Assembly: GCF_000003605.2 (NCBI RefSeq)
Contig: NW_003147276.1
Location: 243,785-307,784, forward strand
Source: Saccoglossus kowalevskii
Taxonomy: Eukaryota > Hemichordata > Enteropneusta > Harrimaniidae
DNA length: 64,000 nt
Reading direction: 5' to 3'
Shown: positions 12,101 to 27,100 of the stretch, one piece after another
Layout: every line of letters begins with the position of its first letter
How positions within the stretch are numbered: position 1 is the first letter of the stretch
Program-made: the position numbers and the translations under genes
The notes under the pieces: model-generated
The model's input: the letters and a program-made list of their open reading frames with translations, nothing else
What the model was told of the DNA's origin: nothing
Database searches by the model: none

Positions 12101-15100
12101 TTCAAAAACAATGAGAAACTCTACTTCTATTTCTTATTACATGACAGACAGATGTGTAATAAATTGATGAATTGTTTTGTTCAAGCCAAAAACCTTCCCT
12201 GTTACAAGAGGAGAGGCTGAATAAATTCATGACTGTTTCGCTCATGTCAGAATACCTACCTGTTACAAAAAGAGAAGCTGAAGTCCTCAAGTCAACACAT
12301 ACTGCGGTGTATTTAGCAATATCTCGGGGACCAACATTCTGGATAACGAGGGCACGTCTGTCACCATCAATGACAAAGTGTACTCTGTCAGTTTCGAAAA
12401 ACTGGATTCCATCCTTTTCCCATTTCACTTCAGCATTTTCATTGGATATAACACATTCAAATGTAACATTTTGTCCGACAGTGGCTCTGGTGTCATATAG
12501 TGATGTAATAAATTCAGCAAGTTCTAAAAAGAAGAGAAAAACATTAGTGATTACGACATCATAGACGGGGGTAAATGTAAATGAGTTTGGGCTTACACCG
12601 ACCATAACCATACACAGGTTAACAATGTATATAGTTATCAAATAAACCATCTAATTTTCACTGCAAACAATTCTCATGGTATTCGTTCATGAGGACAAAA
12701 TTTCTTGAAAGTCACTAACACTACATGTTCATAGAACTCACACAAAATTTTCACTGCTATAAAATTTCCCAACATTCACAAAATTGACTAAAAACAGTTT
12801 ACAGATGTTATCAACTAAAGAGAATTATCAAAACAGCAATATCAACTATCTTTAGTGTCTAGTAACCATGCTTGCCAGCGATCATTAGGCAATACTAAAC
12901 TTGAAATTTCATATGAGGGAGGGAGGGGACTATTATTAGTGGAGGTGTATAAACCCCAATGTAAGTATCCAACTTACCAACTGGTTCTCTTGCCTTTTCT
13001 GGTGCTGATGGTGCACTACATTGACTGACACCAGCTTCGTTCTCTGCAAATACTCTGAATTCATACTCATAACCATCAATCAATCCAGTTACTGTATGTG
13101 TAGTGTCAGTGATCAGTGTTCTATTGACAGGCATCCAGCGAGTAGCATGTGTCTCTTTTCTTTCAATCAAGTAACCTAGGATGTCCGCACCGCCATCATT
13201 ACGAGGTGGGCGCCATGAAAGCACCATCGAATCAGATCGATATTCTGTTACTTTTACATTTCCAGCTGGATCAGGTACATCTAGACAATCACAGAAAGTA
13301 TAGATACATTTAAGCTTTATAAATACATTCTAGAAACGAATACAAAATACTGCCCTCTATAGTATACTAGTGCCCTCTATAGAGTTTAATAATCTTAAGA
13401 GTAACCAAGTAATATTTTTGAAAGTCTAAGAGGTACATCTAAAACAAAGAATCCAGAGTTAAGTGTTAGATGTATAAACAGATAATGTAGCAATTAATAA
13501 CAAAAGCTGCCCTTTTTTATCATAGATTGTCATACCTATTGTCTTTATTAAACACAAGAGTTCATGTGTTTGTTAGGTAAATCTATTATCAATGAACTAC
13601 TGATAGCTATATAACATGAGCAATTTATAATACAGCTAATCAACAATATGTTTTGGATTATTTTAATATCCACGTAGCTAAAATGCTATACCTTACACAG
13701 AGTTGTGCATAGAATAAATAATATGAGGTTATTACCACAATACTGAATACACAAAAGAAGTACAGTCATCATGTCAACTGAGGTATAGCACAGGTTAATG
13801 CGACCCATGCTGCCTGAGTGCATTATTTGCAGTATTCTCGTAATAACCTTATCTTTTTCCTGCTTGTAGTGATAATTTATTAAGAGATAACAGGCCGAAA
13901 TGACATCAAAAAATGTTTTGTATTGTCCGAGCGTATGCGTGGTTGATGGAATTCTATTTCTATCATGCGCTAGTTCAAAGTAAACAGAGGAAAGTGTTTC
14001 AATATGATGTCAATAACTGGGAACATGTTAATGTTGGTGATGAAGTTTACTCCTTATAAAGGAAAATTGAAACTGATATATTTTGGAATAAGTGTGTTTT
14101 ACGGAACGGGAAAGTCTATTGTTTTTGCTGCTAGATGTACAATACTAAGTCTTACCATATGGACTTCTGACGAGTACAGGTTCTACTCCTTCTAATGCTT
14201 CACTGATACCATATTGATTCTGTGCCATAACACGGAACTGATATGCTGTACCATCAAGTAAACTGGTAACTGTGTATTTTGTACCAGTAACAGTCGATGA
14301 AACACGGCTCCATAGTGTACGACCATGGTCACGTTTTTCAAGAATATAATTGGTTATTTCACTTCCTCCATCTTCAAGTGGGGGCTGCCATTCTAAAGTT
14401 ACTGATGCTTTGGTGATATTGGAGAAGGACAGTGGTGGCTGTGGTGGTCCTGGTTTGTCTGTGTTTGGGAAACAATATTTATTCATTTGTTGTAAAATTA
14501 ATTTGTCAATTATTAGTAACTAAGTTCCAATTGTAGCACCGATTACAAAAGATAACAATTTTTTTGCAGGAATCTGCTACTCACTGTACAGTGTTACATT
14601 ACAAATATACAGCAATACTAAATGAATTGAAACACACATGGTGAGACAAAATTAATGTAGATTTGCAAGACTTACCAAGAACCATAACAGTAATGGTTGC
14701 GGTATCAGTACCAGCTTCATTACGTGCTTGTACAACGTACTCTCCACCATCTCGTCTTTCAGCTTGTTTGATCAGCAATGAACATCCATGCTCTGTTGTC
14801 TCAAGTCTTACTCTCAATACAGTCTTCATGACTTGACCATCTTTGTACCAGATAACAGTTGGTTCAGGAACACCAGAGATTGGTATATCCAATCGTAACA
14901 TTGTGCCAGCTTTGACGATGACAACATCAGTGTACTGGGATGGAAGTCTAATCTTGGAGGCAACTACAAATGAAAGAATAACATTTTGTGAGCTAAGTCT
15001 CCTACTCTCAATCCCCCTTTGCCAGAATTACAGCATTTTATTTAGACAGTAAGGTGACAGCCTTTGATCAAAATATTTTACCTGCAGGTTCCTTAGCTTT

Positions 15101-18100
15101 AGTCAACACTGATGGTGCACTTGGTTTACCAATACCAGCCTTGTTTTCAGCACTGACACGGAATTCATACTCTGCTCCTCTGATTAACCTGATTGCTCTG
15201 TACGACTTCTCTTTAATCACACTGAGTGACACTCTGGACCACATTGTGCTCATCCTTTCTTTCTTTTCTAGGTAATATCCGGTAATCTGGGTACCACCGT
15301 CATAACCTGGTGCACTCCAGGTGAGAGTCATGGAATCAGCATGGACATTGGAAACCTCAGGAATTCCTGGTTGCCCTGGTACATCTGAAATTGAAAATGA
15401 AGTTGGTTTTTGAAATTACTATGTCAAAATAAATAGACAATTTGCTTTCTATAACATAATAAATTATATAATTATCATTAATTATTTTGTCAATGGAGTC
15501 CGTATGATGTGTTAACTCAGACATCAGAGAAACCAGAGAGCTTTTCAAGTTTAACTTCTTGTTTATTACGCCATTTTCGGTTACATCAATGGCACTAATT
15601 TTTACATATCAATACACTCGAGTGATAAGGTGACAAATAAGAGCATTACAAAGGTATGTATTCTGACACATGAAATAAAGTAGTCCATAAAATGTCACAG
15701 TCTGCAAGACAGGGAGGAAATCATACTGACTTTTGTAATATTTTCTATGCCTATATGAACATGTACTTACCATATTCACTCTTTGGTCTGACACGGTCAC
15801 TAACCAGAGGTTCACTCACACCATACATATTCTCAGCACTGACACGGAATTGATATTCCATTCCTTCAATGAGATTTCCAACTCGCATTGTTGTATCTGT
15901 TTTAACACCAGGCACTTTAGTCCACATTCTGGAAGCAGTCTCACGTCTTTCTAGAATGTAGTTGATGATTGGACTAGAACCATCATTAGCAGGTGGTTGC
16001 CATGCCAATGTCACATTGGTGCTTGTTACACTGAGTAATTCCATTGGTCCACGTGGTGGGCTGGGTCTGTCCACTACCTTGACTGTGAATGCAGCACGAT
16101 CGCTTCCGGCTTTGTTAGATACAGAGATTTGATATACACCTGAATCTTCTGGCTCTGAGTTGAATGTTATTAACTCACTTGATGAATCAGACGCATCAAC
16201 TCTAACTCTCAATGAAGATGCTGCTATATGGTCATCTTTCGTCCACTTCACAGTTGGCATTGGTACTCCATAGTAAGATGCTTCCAAATGGAATGTTGTT
16301 CCAGCCTTTACAATGATTGGTTTCTTGAATCGGGCGTCAAGTTTCAGTTTAGGTGCAACTATGGAGAAATAGAAATAAGTTTTTACTGCTGGCATAACCA
16401 GTGGAACATTGTATTTTTACAAATCTTTATTTCACAACAGCACATTCAAAATTTCAGGTTGACTAGGGGGTTCAGCAGGGGGGTTGTACCACTCATATAT
16501 AGGTAAGATTGGTGTGAATCTGAGGGATGCTCACCTGCTGGTTCTTCAGCTCTCACTGTTCTTGATGGTCCACTGGGTAAACTCACTCCAGCTTTATTCT
16601 CAGCTAAAATACGGAACTCATACTCTGCACCTCTGGTTAGTCTGGATACTCTGAATGTAGTGCCGACAACTGGCAAACCAGTTGCTTTGATCCATCGTGG
16701 ACTTGTAGTCTGTCTCATTTCAATGATATAACCAATAATATGAGCACCTCCATCATGAGATGGTTCATTCCATGTCAAAAGCATAGACTCTCCAGTAGTT
16801 TCTGTCACATCTGGTGCACTTGGGGATCCAGGTACATCTGGATAACAAGAAAAACAAGTACCACATCATATCTATTCTATTCTATATTTCCATTCTACTC
16901 TGCACTACTGTTCTGTAGTTTTGTATTGTATTGTATTGTATTGTAGTGTAGTGTAGTGTAGTGTAGTGTAGTGTAGTGTAGTGTAGTGTAGTGTAGTGTA
17001 GTGTAGTGTAGTGTAGTGTAGTGTATTGTAGTGTAGTGTAGTGTAGCGTAGCGTAGTGTAGTATAGATTTAAATACTAACCATAGTGTCCTCTTGGTACA
17101 ACTCTTTCACTTTCCAGGGGTTCACTGATACCATATCTATTCTGTGCCATAACACGGAACTGACACTGTGAGTCTTCTGTCAGGTGTGTAACTCGATACG
17201 ATGTATCTATTTGATCTGATGTCACAGTAGACCACATATAATGTGTTGTGTCTCTCTTCTCAATAATGTAATTAGTAATTGGACTTCCTCCATCATCACG
17301 AGGCGCTAACCATGACAATGTGACTGATGTACTTGCAATGTTACTTGCTTCTAATGGTCCGCGTGGAGTTCCTGGTTTGTCTAATACTTGGACATTAATG
17401 TTGGCAGTGTCGCTACCAGCTTCATTGGTTAGATGCAAAGTATAATGACCACCATCTGATCTGTCTGTATCTTTCACTGTGATTGCTGTATGATCTTCAG
17501 TACTTTCAAGTCTGATTCTCCATGATGACTGCAATGGTACGCCATCTTTGCTCCATTTGATGGTTGGGATAGGCGATGCTTTGTAGGGTACATCTATGCG
17601 GAATGTTGTACCAGCCTTCAGGATAAGAGTGTCTCTGTATTTGACATCCAACATTAGTTTAGGTGCAACTGTACAAGAAAAGAAATCATTTTTATGAGAT
17701 GCTGATGATAATTAAAAAATGCTGCATCATTACATCAATGCCAAAATATACTACAATGTCTGACAGTCAATAAGTATAAAGTTGAACATCTCACCTGCAG
17801 GTTCGACTGCTCGGACAACCTGTGATGGTTGACTTGGTTGACCAACCCCAGCTTTGTTTTCAGCCAATATACAGAATTCATACTCTGATCCCTTGAGTAG
17901 TCTGTTAACTATACATGATGTTTCAGATATCGAGGCAAGGTTGACTCTATTCCACTGTGCCATGTGACGATCTCGCTTCTCAATGAAGTAGCCAGTGATA
18001 GGAGTTCCACCATTAAATGACGGTGGTTCCCAAGACAGTTCTATATAGTCTGATCCAACAGATAGAATCTCTGGCATACTTGGTGGACCTGGCTTGTCTG

Positions 18101-21100
18101 CAAAAATATAAATGAAATTTTGTTAATATGAAAGCAATTATATGAAAATTGTTACTAAGGTAATTTTATTACATAACCAAAATGTCAAATTATTATGTGA
18201 GTAATTATATGACTCACCATATTTGCTCTTGAGGTGTACTTTCTCAATAGTCTGAACAGGTTCACTCTCACCGACTTTATTGACAGCAATAATACGGAAA
18301 CCATAATCATAGCCTTCCATCAGATTAGTTACTCTGTGCGTAGTATCAGTGACGTTAGTGATACGTGCCCACACAGTTCGGGACATGTCGCGTTTCTCAA
18401 TAACGTAGTGGGTAACTTTGCTACCTCCATCATCACGAGGTGGTTCCCATGACAATGTGACTTGAGTACTGTTGATGTCTGAGACCATCAAATTCTTAGG
18501 TGGTGCTGGTCGATCTAACACTTCGACACGTACGGTTGTTGACGTATCACCAGCTTCATTAGACAACTTGAGTGTGTATGTACCAGAGTCAGCACGTACA
18601 CAATTCTTTGTTGTTAAGATGGTACTCCTGTCAGTACAATCTGATTTTACCCGGAAGCTTGTATCCAGTGGAAGGCCATCTTTCAACCATGTGACTGTGG
18701 GTTTGGGTGATGCTCTGTATGGCACATCAAGATGGAAAGTATTGTCCACTTTCACAACAACTGTGTCTTTTATCTTGCTTGTGTCAAGTTGTGGGGCAAC
18801 TGAAATAATCAAAGTTTGGGGTCAGTACATTTACAGGAACAGTTTGTGCATGAGGATCAGACATATTAACCTTAACACCTGAAATAAATATACAACCACA
18901 GAACAAGATGATAGGCAGCCTCTTCCAAGGACTTACTTTAAATAACTTAACCATCATACTGAAAACTAATATTTGAGGGTGCATCAGACTTTATAATTTA
19001 TTTCTGCTCATAAAATTATTGTTATGGTATGTGGGAACTATTTTCTTCTTCTTCAAATTAGCTTGGTACATGTAACTACCGTATATTACAAAGCACAATA
19101 AACTGGTTTGTACCAGAAAGGACATGAAAATAGCAATGGATAATGTACATGTACTCTCAGTAATTAGCCAGGAGTGTCTGGGTGCAGACACTAATACTTG
19201 ATCCGTTAGAGTGACTGAATGCACACCTCAAGATAACCGTCATCAGTATAATGTGTTTAAATCAATGAGAATATTTGGAAGACACTGCATGAGTCAATGC
19301 AAGCAAGCAAATTTATGTTAATGGAGAATTTATTTGGAAATTTTGAAAATTAGACTGATCGTTTTGCAAGTGTGATGTGTGTTTTTTCATGCATGTTGGG
19401 GTTGAGAAAGGAATGTAACATGCGTACATGAATAGGAGGTGAATTTTAATATTTTGTCACATAGAGGGATTTTAGTAGTATTGTGAAATGTGGTGACTGT
19501 TTTGAGTTATTTTTCTTAACAAATTAGGAATTAATCGGAAGACACATGCCATGGGGAGCACTGTGAGTCATGTCATCGATTAGTCTTCGGCTTATTGGTG
19601 CATTCAAGCTAATAATTGGTCGTTCCTCAAGTTCGTAATATGTTGGTGATGTCATCAATTTACTACTACTGTAGTTTTTAGCCATCACACTAGCATAGCT
19701 ACTTAGTATAGGTCTGTCATCCCATTTAAAAATCCCAGAGTCTGAAAACACAAAATATAAACCTTGGTTTTCTTGACATTAACATTAATAATCACACTTT
19801 TTCTATACCTTGTAACCCATTAGAATCTTAAAGATCACCACCAACTTACTACTCACTATTGTAAACCATGTTTCACTGAAGGTAAAATATTTGCGATTTG
19901 ACAATTTTATAGCATAGCATTTTATGAATGTCACTGATAATACTGTACATGTTGTATAACCCAAAATAAAATGTCACTGTTACAAAATTTCAAGATTTTC
20001 ACTGACTTGCGAAATTCACAAACATTTGCCTCTTGCAAAGTTAATGGTTTACAAACTCCCTCCACCTATGTATACAACTCAGTGCTTGAAATTCTGAGGT
20101 CATTCAAACTCGTCAACATTTTCTCATTCTGATTCAATTATTTTTAGGAGTTTTTGTCCCGAAAATGGCTGTGGATGCCTTCTGAATACTGAAGTTCAAG
20201 CTCTGAATTTCCTACACCCAATGATTCAATCTTTCCAGTTAATTCAGCTTTGAACCACATTCACAAGCTCATCTCGACCCATTATCTGAGATACTATTGT
20301 CCATCACTATATAGGCAATTAAAACCAAGATAAGTATACCACACTGTTATTAATCAATTAGTATTGGCAATGTCCTAAACAATATACAAACTGATAACAC
20401 AATATAGCTTTAAACACACTTCTACTCATAGTGGACAATCCAGTTGGAAAACAATCTTAAAACTCAGATTCTCAATGTACTCATTTCAGGTAGCAAGTTT
20501 GAATAGAAAGTAAGCAGCTATATATATATAGATATATATATAAAGGGAGCTTGTACAAACTTTTATTTATAGTTTTACAATAAATGTACATAATTTTACA
20601 GTTTTAGGAATAAGTTTATAAGTATACACAGATAAATTATGCAGGTTAACTTAATATAAAGTGCACACATGTTGACTTTGGTGCCTAAAGTTTTCATGAA
20701 AATAAGTGATGGCAGTTGTTGAATCAATGCATACCACTTATATTATACTCCTAAAATTGAAAGTACAATAAATTAGGTACATACCTGCTACTGCTCTTGG
20801 TTCAGTTGGTCTGCTGGATTTACCAATACCTGCTTTGTTCTCAGCAGCAACACGGAACTGATAGTCAATATTTTCTCTCAAACTTGTGGCTGTGTATGTG
20901 GTGGTTTTCACAACATCTGTGTTCATTCTGACCCAGTGTGTGGAGTATCTCTCAGATTTTTCAACGATGTAACCAGTGATTGGAGCACCTCCATCATTAA
21001 GTGGAGGAAGCCATGTTAGAGTCATTGTGCTGTTGGTCATGTTGGATAATTCAGGTTTTTCTGGTGCACCTGGTACATCTATGAAATATAAATCAGTGAG

Positions 21101-24100
21101 TTTAGTGACTGCAAATGCTGGGATATTTGACTGTCAATGAATACCATGACAAACACAAAATTAAATCATGAATTGTATTCTGTATTAAACCAGACTTTTA
21201 TAATTTTACTATCCAAGTAATACTTGCGAGATATACCAAATGTCTTGAACTAAAAATCCCTTTTAGTATTGAGACCTTACACAGATGGGATTTCTTCCAA
21301 CATACACTTTCTTCAACTGTCCTAGAACAACTCATTATTCAAAACAATAAATGCATATGGCATCACACATACTTGATTTGATGACATATTTTAATTATGG
21401 AATAAAACTGAATGTGAAAATAAACCTTTACTGTACCTCAAATACATGAATGGGCAGTTGTTCAAAAAATATGTATTAATATAATTGAAAACTGTACATT
21501 ACTCACCCAGTATGCAAAGCAATTTTTTGACAAATTGACTTACCATATGGTGCCTTTGCAAGTCTTGTCTGTGATGATTGACTTGGTGAGCCAATACCTG
21601 CTTTATTGAAAGCACTAACTCTGAACATATACTCCCTACTTTCTTTTAAGTCTGTGACAGTATATGATGTGTTATGTATATCCTCCCTGTGGGCTTTTTC
21701 CCACATAATGCTGAAGCCATCTTTCTTTTCAATCACGTATCCCAATACTTTACTGCCACCATCAGAGGTTGGTGGTTTCCATGACAATGTCATTGTCGTC
21801 TTGGTAACATTGTCGATTGATGGTTGACTTGGTGGGCTAGGTACATCTGTTTGCATAATAGTAAGATTGGTATGAGCTCCAGCACTTACCTGGGTTATAT
21901 GAAGCCATGCGATGGATCCATGCAGTTAGGAACCAACATGCTAGGAATTACACTCTCACATTCTTGGCAACCAACAATATTTTATATTCATTTTAGGTCA
22001 AATCGCTAACTGTTAATTGTTGATGGGGGTTTTAATCAATAGTTTTCAAATTTGCAGTAAATATTTAGGTTGAAAACATGTAGCCTGAGATACCTCAAGA
22101 GAAGGCATGTGTTTTCAGACATCATGAGCCTATCACATTTGAAAATAAGCAATTTTCAAAAATATAAAATAAGAATTCAATGGTTGAAAGTCAACAAAAA
22201 AAAAAGTTCAGGTATTCTAATTCCAGATATTGATGTTCTTGTTGTTACAGTGTTTTCAACTCGAGTTAACACCAAGGATACATACACATGCAAAGTTAGA
22301 GATGCAACACTTTTCAGAAACACACATGAAGCAGAACAACAATTACAACCACTTCCATGATCCTTTAACAGCTAAGCACACAAGTATAAACTATATATGA
22401 ATACATACAGCTACATGCTCAAAACAATATCAAGCACAAAAGGACAAACATGCTATCACTTTTTAAAAGTTATTTTCAATACAGACAATACAAATCACAC
22501 AGTTGTTAGAATTGTAACTTTATTCATAAATGTAATGAAACATGCTGTTATTTTGGAAAACACCATGCTGTCTTCACGATGGGGGTCTTACCATAGGGTG
22601 GTTTGGCTAGCATGGGAGCCGTTGCTTCACTTGGTGGACCCAATCCAGCCTTGTTCTCGGCCATAACACGGAACTCATATTCGCTATGAGATATCAGACC
22701 ACTAACTGTATAGGTAAGTTCAGGTATTGCAATCTGATTGACTGGTGTCCATCGGTATTCAAATCGTTCCTTTTTCTCAATATAGTACCCAATAATTGCC
22801 GCACCTCCATCTGCTGCAGGCGCTCTCCAAGTAAGCGTCATTGATGTGTCTGTGATGTCAGACACGGCTGGTTTGCTTGGAGCACCTGGTATATCTGCAA
22901 AATAAATAAAAGTCATGAATGAAACTGAATCAAGTACATTATAGAAACTCTTAGTAGTTAACCACAAAGTACACAAGGTGAGAGAGTTCAGATGATGAAA
23001 ATCCAGTTCACAAAAGAACTTGCAAACTAAGATGTCTGAATTAAGTCCAACCGGATTTTCTGTGTAACGAAAACTAGAAGGAGCTTCAATCCATATGTTT
23101 GTTAAATGTTCCTGGACTTGTCAAATGAGTAGAACATTGTTTCTACCTTTCTCAATCATCCATAGTAGATTGAACAGTATACAGTGTACAAAGCGAAAAT
23201 CAATACTTACCATATGGTGGTTTAGCTACTGTTGATTTTGATGGGTAGCTTGGTTTGCCGATACCAGCACGGTTTTCAGCAGCAACTCGGAATTCATACT
23301 CATGATATTCATGCAGACCAGTTACCATGGATGTTGTTTCTGGTACTTTGTGAACAAAAGTCCATCTGTTTGTAAATGGTTCTTTCTTTTCAATAATATA
23401 GCTTGTGATAGGACTGCCACCATCAGAGGCTGGGCGTGTCCAGGAGATAGTAATGGATCTAGCTGTAACCTCTGTCACATCGGGTGTTCCAGGCATACCT
23501 GGTACATCTAATAAAGTGGTAACAAGAAAGCATTTGTAATATAAATCTTATGTGTGAAATTATTATAATTGTATATTAATAAAAACTAACTGTACATCTA
23601 ATAAAGTGGTAACAAGAAAGCATTTTTAATATAAATCTTTAGTGCGAAATTATTATAATTGTATATTAATAAAAACTAACTGTACATCTAATAAAGTGGT
23701 AACAAGAAAGCATTTTTAATATAACTCTTAAGTGCGAAATTATTATAATTGTATATTGAAAACTGTAACTTTTTCTGATCTTTTAAATTTAGAAAACATT
23801 GATTGGTTAGAAGGTCAATCCACCCTGCTAGCAACCAATCGGAATGATAGATAACTCACCATAAGGTGGTTTAGCGACTCTGGGTCCAGCAATTTCACTT
23901 GATTTACCAATGCCAGCTTTGTTTTCAGCAGTCACACGGAACTCGTATTCATGTCCTTCCCGGAGATCACCAACACTTAAAGTTAGATCTGCTACACTAA
24001 AACGGTTTACTCTGGCCCATCGCATAGTACCTTGATCTTTCTTCTCAACATAGTAGCCAGTAATTGGAGAACCTCCATCAGATGAAGGTTTAGACCATGT

Positions 24101-27100
24101 TAGTGTCATGGTTTTACCAGTGACACAGTCGATATTAGGAAGTCCAGGGGAACTGGGCACATCTGAAAATTGAAATTTATATTCAAATATGAATATCATA
24201 TTTGCTCATTTAGAACAGGGCTCAAAATTCAAACTATTGTTTTGGGAAACCAAATATTAAAACTGGTTTCCCACATATTTATTTGTTAATTTTGGATTAA
24301 ATGAACATAATTTCCCATTGCCAATAGTTCTTGATCAAATATTAATCTTATTTAGTAAATGATGACTGAATTAAACTATGCCACTCCAAGGAGCATATGT
24401 GTTAAAAAGTTTTGAAATAGTCATAGAGAAAAATGAAAAAAAAAAACAGCTTTAATTTTGCACAAGAAAACTTTCATGAAATATAATAACATTTTGCAAT
24501 GGTTATTTATGTTAAATTTGTTCCATTTGATCTGAAATTATCAGAGTATAATAATTTCAAGCAGAAAATTGGAACTTACCATATGGCAGCTTAGCAATGA
24601 CATAATCTGATGGTTGACTTGGTTTACCAACACCAGCTTTGTTTTCAGCCATTACTCTGAATTCATACACTGATTTTTCAATTAATCCAGTTACAGTGAA
24701 GGATGTGCCTGTTACTACATCTCTGTTTGCTTTCATCCATCGTGTACCATGTTTTTCTTTTCTTTCAATGATGTAGCCAAGTATTCTGCTGCCTCCATCT
24801 GATATGGGTGGAGTCCAGGTGATGCTGGCTTTATTGATATCATAAGATGTAATCTCAGGTTTACCAGGTGCATCAGGCACGTCTGTGATGGTGAAAACAT
24901 ACAAAATTATAAACTCCAGTTCATGGGCAAATGGCTACAATTCAGAAGTATCAATAGAAAATTAAATTTGAAAGAGACTTATTGTTTATTTTGAATATAA
25001 CACTGCATTTTTACAGTTTTAACCAAATCTGGCTTTTGCCATCTAATGTGACACACACCTACTATTTAGATTTTTATCTAAAAACATTTAAAAATGTTGT
25101 TCAATTCAATGGGTGCAATATTTTTTCATGCAGTATATCAGTTGTTGTTTTAGTTTTAAAATCTGAATACAACAACTCATTAAGTATCTAACAAAATATT
25201 AATTGCCTACCATATGGTGGTCTTGCAATTCTCACAGCTGATGGTTCACTAGGTTTACCAACGCCAGCAGCATTTTCAGCAGACACACGGAACTCATACT
25301 TGCTATCTTCAATCAAATCCTTGACTGTGAATGTAGTATCAGTGATAACATCCCTGTGTGCTTTGGTCCATCGTCCGGTTCTTACATCGCGTTTCTCAAT
25401 GATGTATCCAGTAACATGTGCTCCACCATCCTGAACAGGTGGTGTCCAGGTCACAGCCATTGTACTGCTGGTGACATCCAGGATGGAAGGCACACCAGGA
25501 GCACTTGGAACAACTGAAATTAGGAGAAATTGTAGGTTACAATATATGAATCAAAGCAAAATAATTCACCAGAAAGTAACAACAATTTTCAACAAGAATT
25601 TCCAGAATGAATGGCTTGACAAATATTTCAGCCAGATCTGCCAATATCGATGGAAATTACAAATTTCAATAAGAATTGATACTCACCATATTTTGGTTTT
25701 GGTGTAATAGGCACGGACGGTTCACTTGGTTTACCAAAGCCAGCCTTATTCTCAGCAAGTATTCTAAACTCATAAATATTGCCTTCTGCTAGTTTATGAA
25801 TAGTAGCCTTTGTCGCTGAAGTTGTTAGTTGTTCTGCTTTGCTGTATCGGGTGGCAAATCTGTCTTTCTTTTCAATGATATAACCGATTACTGGGCTTCC
25901 ACCATCAGATGAAGGTGGTGACCAGTTCAAAGTTACTGATGTATTGGTGATGTTTGAGACCTCTGGTGAACCTGGAGCAGCTGGAACATCTATTGAGAGA
26001 ATATATTAATTTTAGTGACATATCCAAGATCAGACAAGCTATTTAATACATATTGTTGGTACCATAGTCAATGGAACATTCAATGTACATGTACGCTGAC
26101 AATTTACTGAATTAAGCTCTTTAATTGCCTAAAGTTTGTATGTATTAAAAAATGTAAGTTCACACATTTGTGTGTGCACTTGAACACCAAATAACCGAAT
26201 AACCTGAAGAATGGTATTCTTTCCATCTTCACCCTTAACACATTAAGTCATTTTTTCAAACCCACACATTTTTATAGACAATAAAAGTTATGTTTGCTCT
26301 AGGCGTTGTCCATTTTGCACAAAAATAATGAAGGAACTAATATAGTAACTAGCTATATGCAAAATGTTGCACCAAAACATTGGTTTGAAAAAAATAATGG
26401 CATTTGAAGGATCAAGAAACTCCAAAGACTAATGCAAGTTTGTGGGCAGCGTCTACTTACCATATGGTGGTTTTGCTAATCTTGCTTCGGATGGACTGCT
26501 TGGTTTGCCCAGACCAGCTTTGTTCTCTGCAATCACCCTGAATTCATATGTATGACCTTCTTTGAGATGAGTCACAGTTGCCATAGTTCCAGTGATAGCT
26601 GTTTTTACAATATGCCATCTGGTTGCGAATGAGGCTTTAGCTTCTATGATATATCCAGTGACTGGATTGCCACCATCAGTGGTGGGAGGGGTCCATGATA
26701 ATGTCATTTCTGTGCTGTCTACATTAGATATCATTGGTGTACTTGGTGAATCAGGTGCATCTGAATAGAGGTAATCAACATACAGAATTATAAGTAATAC
26801 CATGTGCATGTACATTAGCAAAGAACTATGGTTTTACCAATGTGTCTATTTGTATGATCTATTCATCTTTGAGGAGACTGACTGTTATATAGTATGAATA
26901 ACAAATTTCAAGTGTCTGAATTGAATTACGAACATACAAATCATAAATTTTGCCAAACTTTTCATTTACAATGGCAAAGAAAATCAGTCAACAAGCATGG
27001 GCCATTCCTTTTTTATATTTTTTCCTTTAAGATGGCCAATACAAGAAGATCACTGTTATTTGATGTATTCATTTATCATGGCCACTTAATTTACTGAAAT

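Noticed and set aside
12032-12220. Plus-strand frame beside the short Ig exon
   Set aside because: Low-complexity, AT-rich, no recognisable motif.
18784-18984. Minus-strand open frame just upstream of the Ig-FN3 exon, considered as another cassette exon
   Set aside because: No acceptor/donor pair with phase 1 borders and no domain pattern; contains only a weak AAAGTAAGT-like site.
22070-22360. 96-residue plus-strand frame in an intron
   Set aside because: No family resemblance, no promoter or splice context; AT-rich chance frame.
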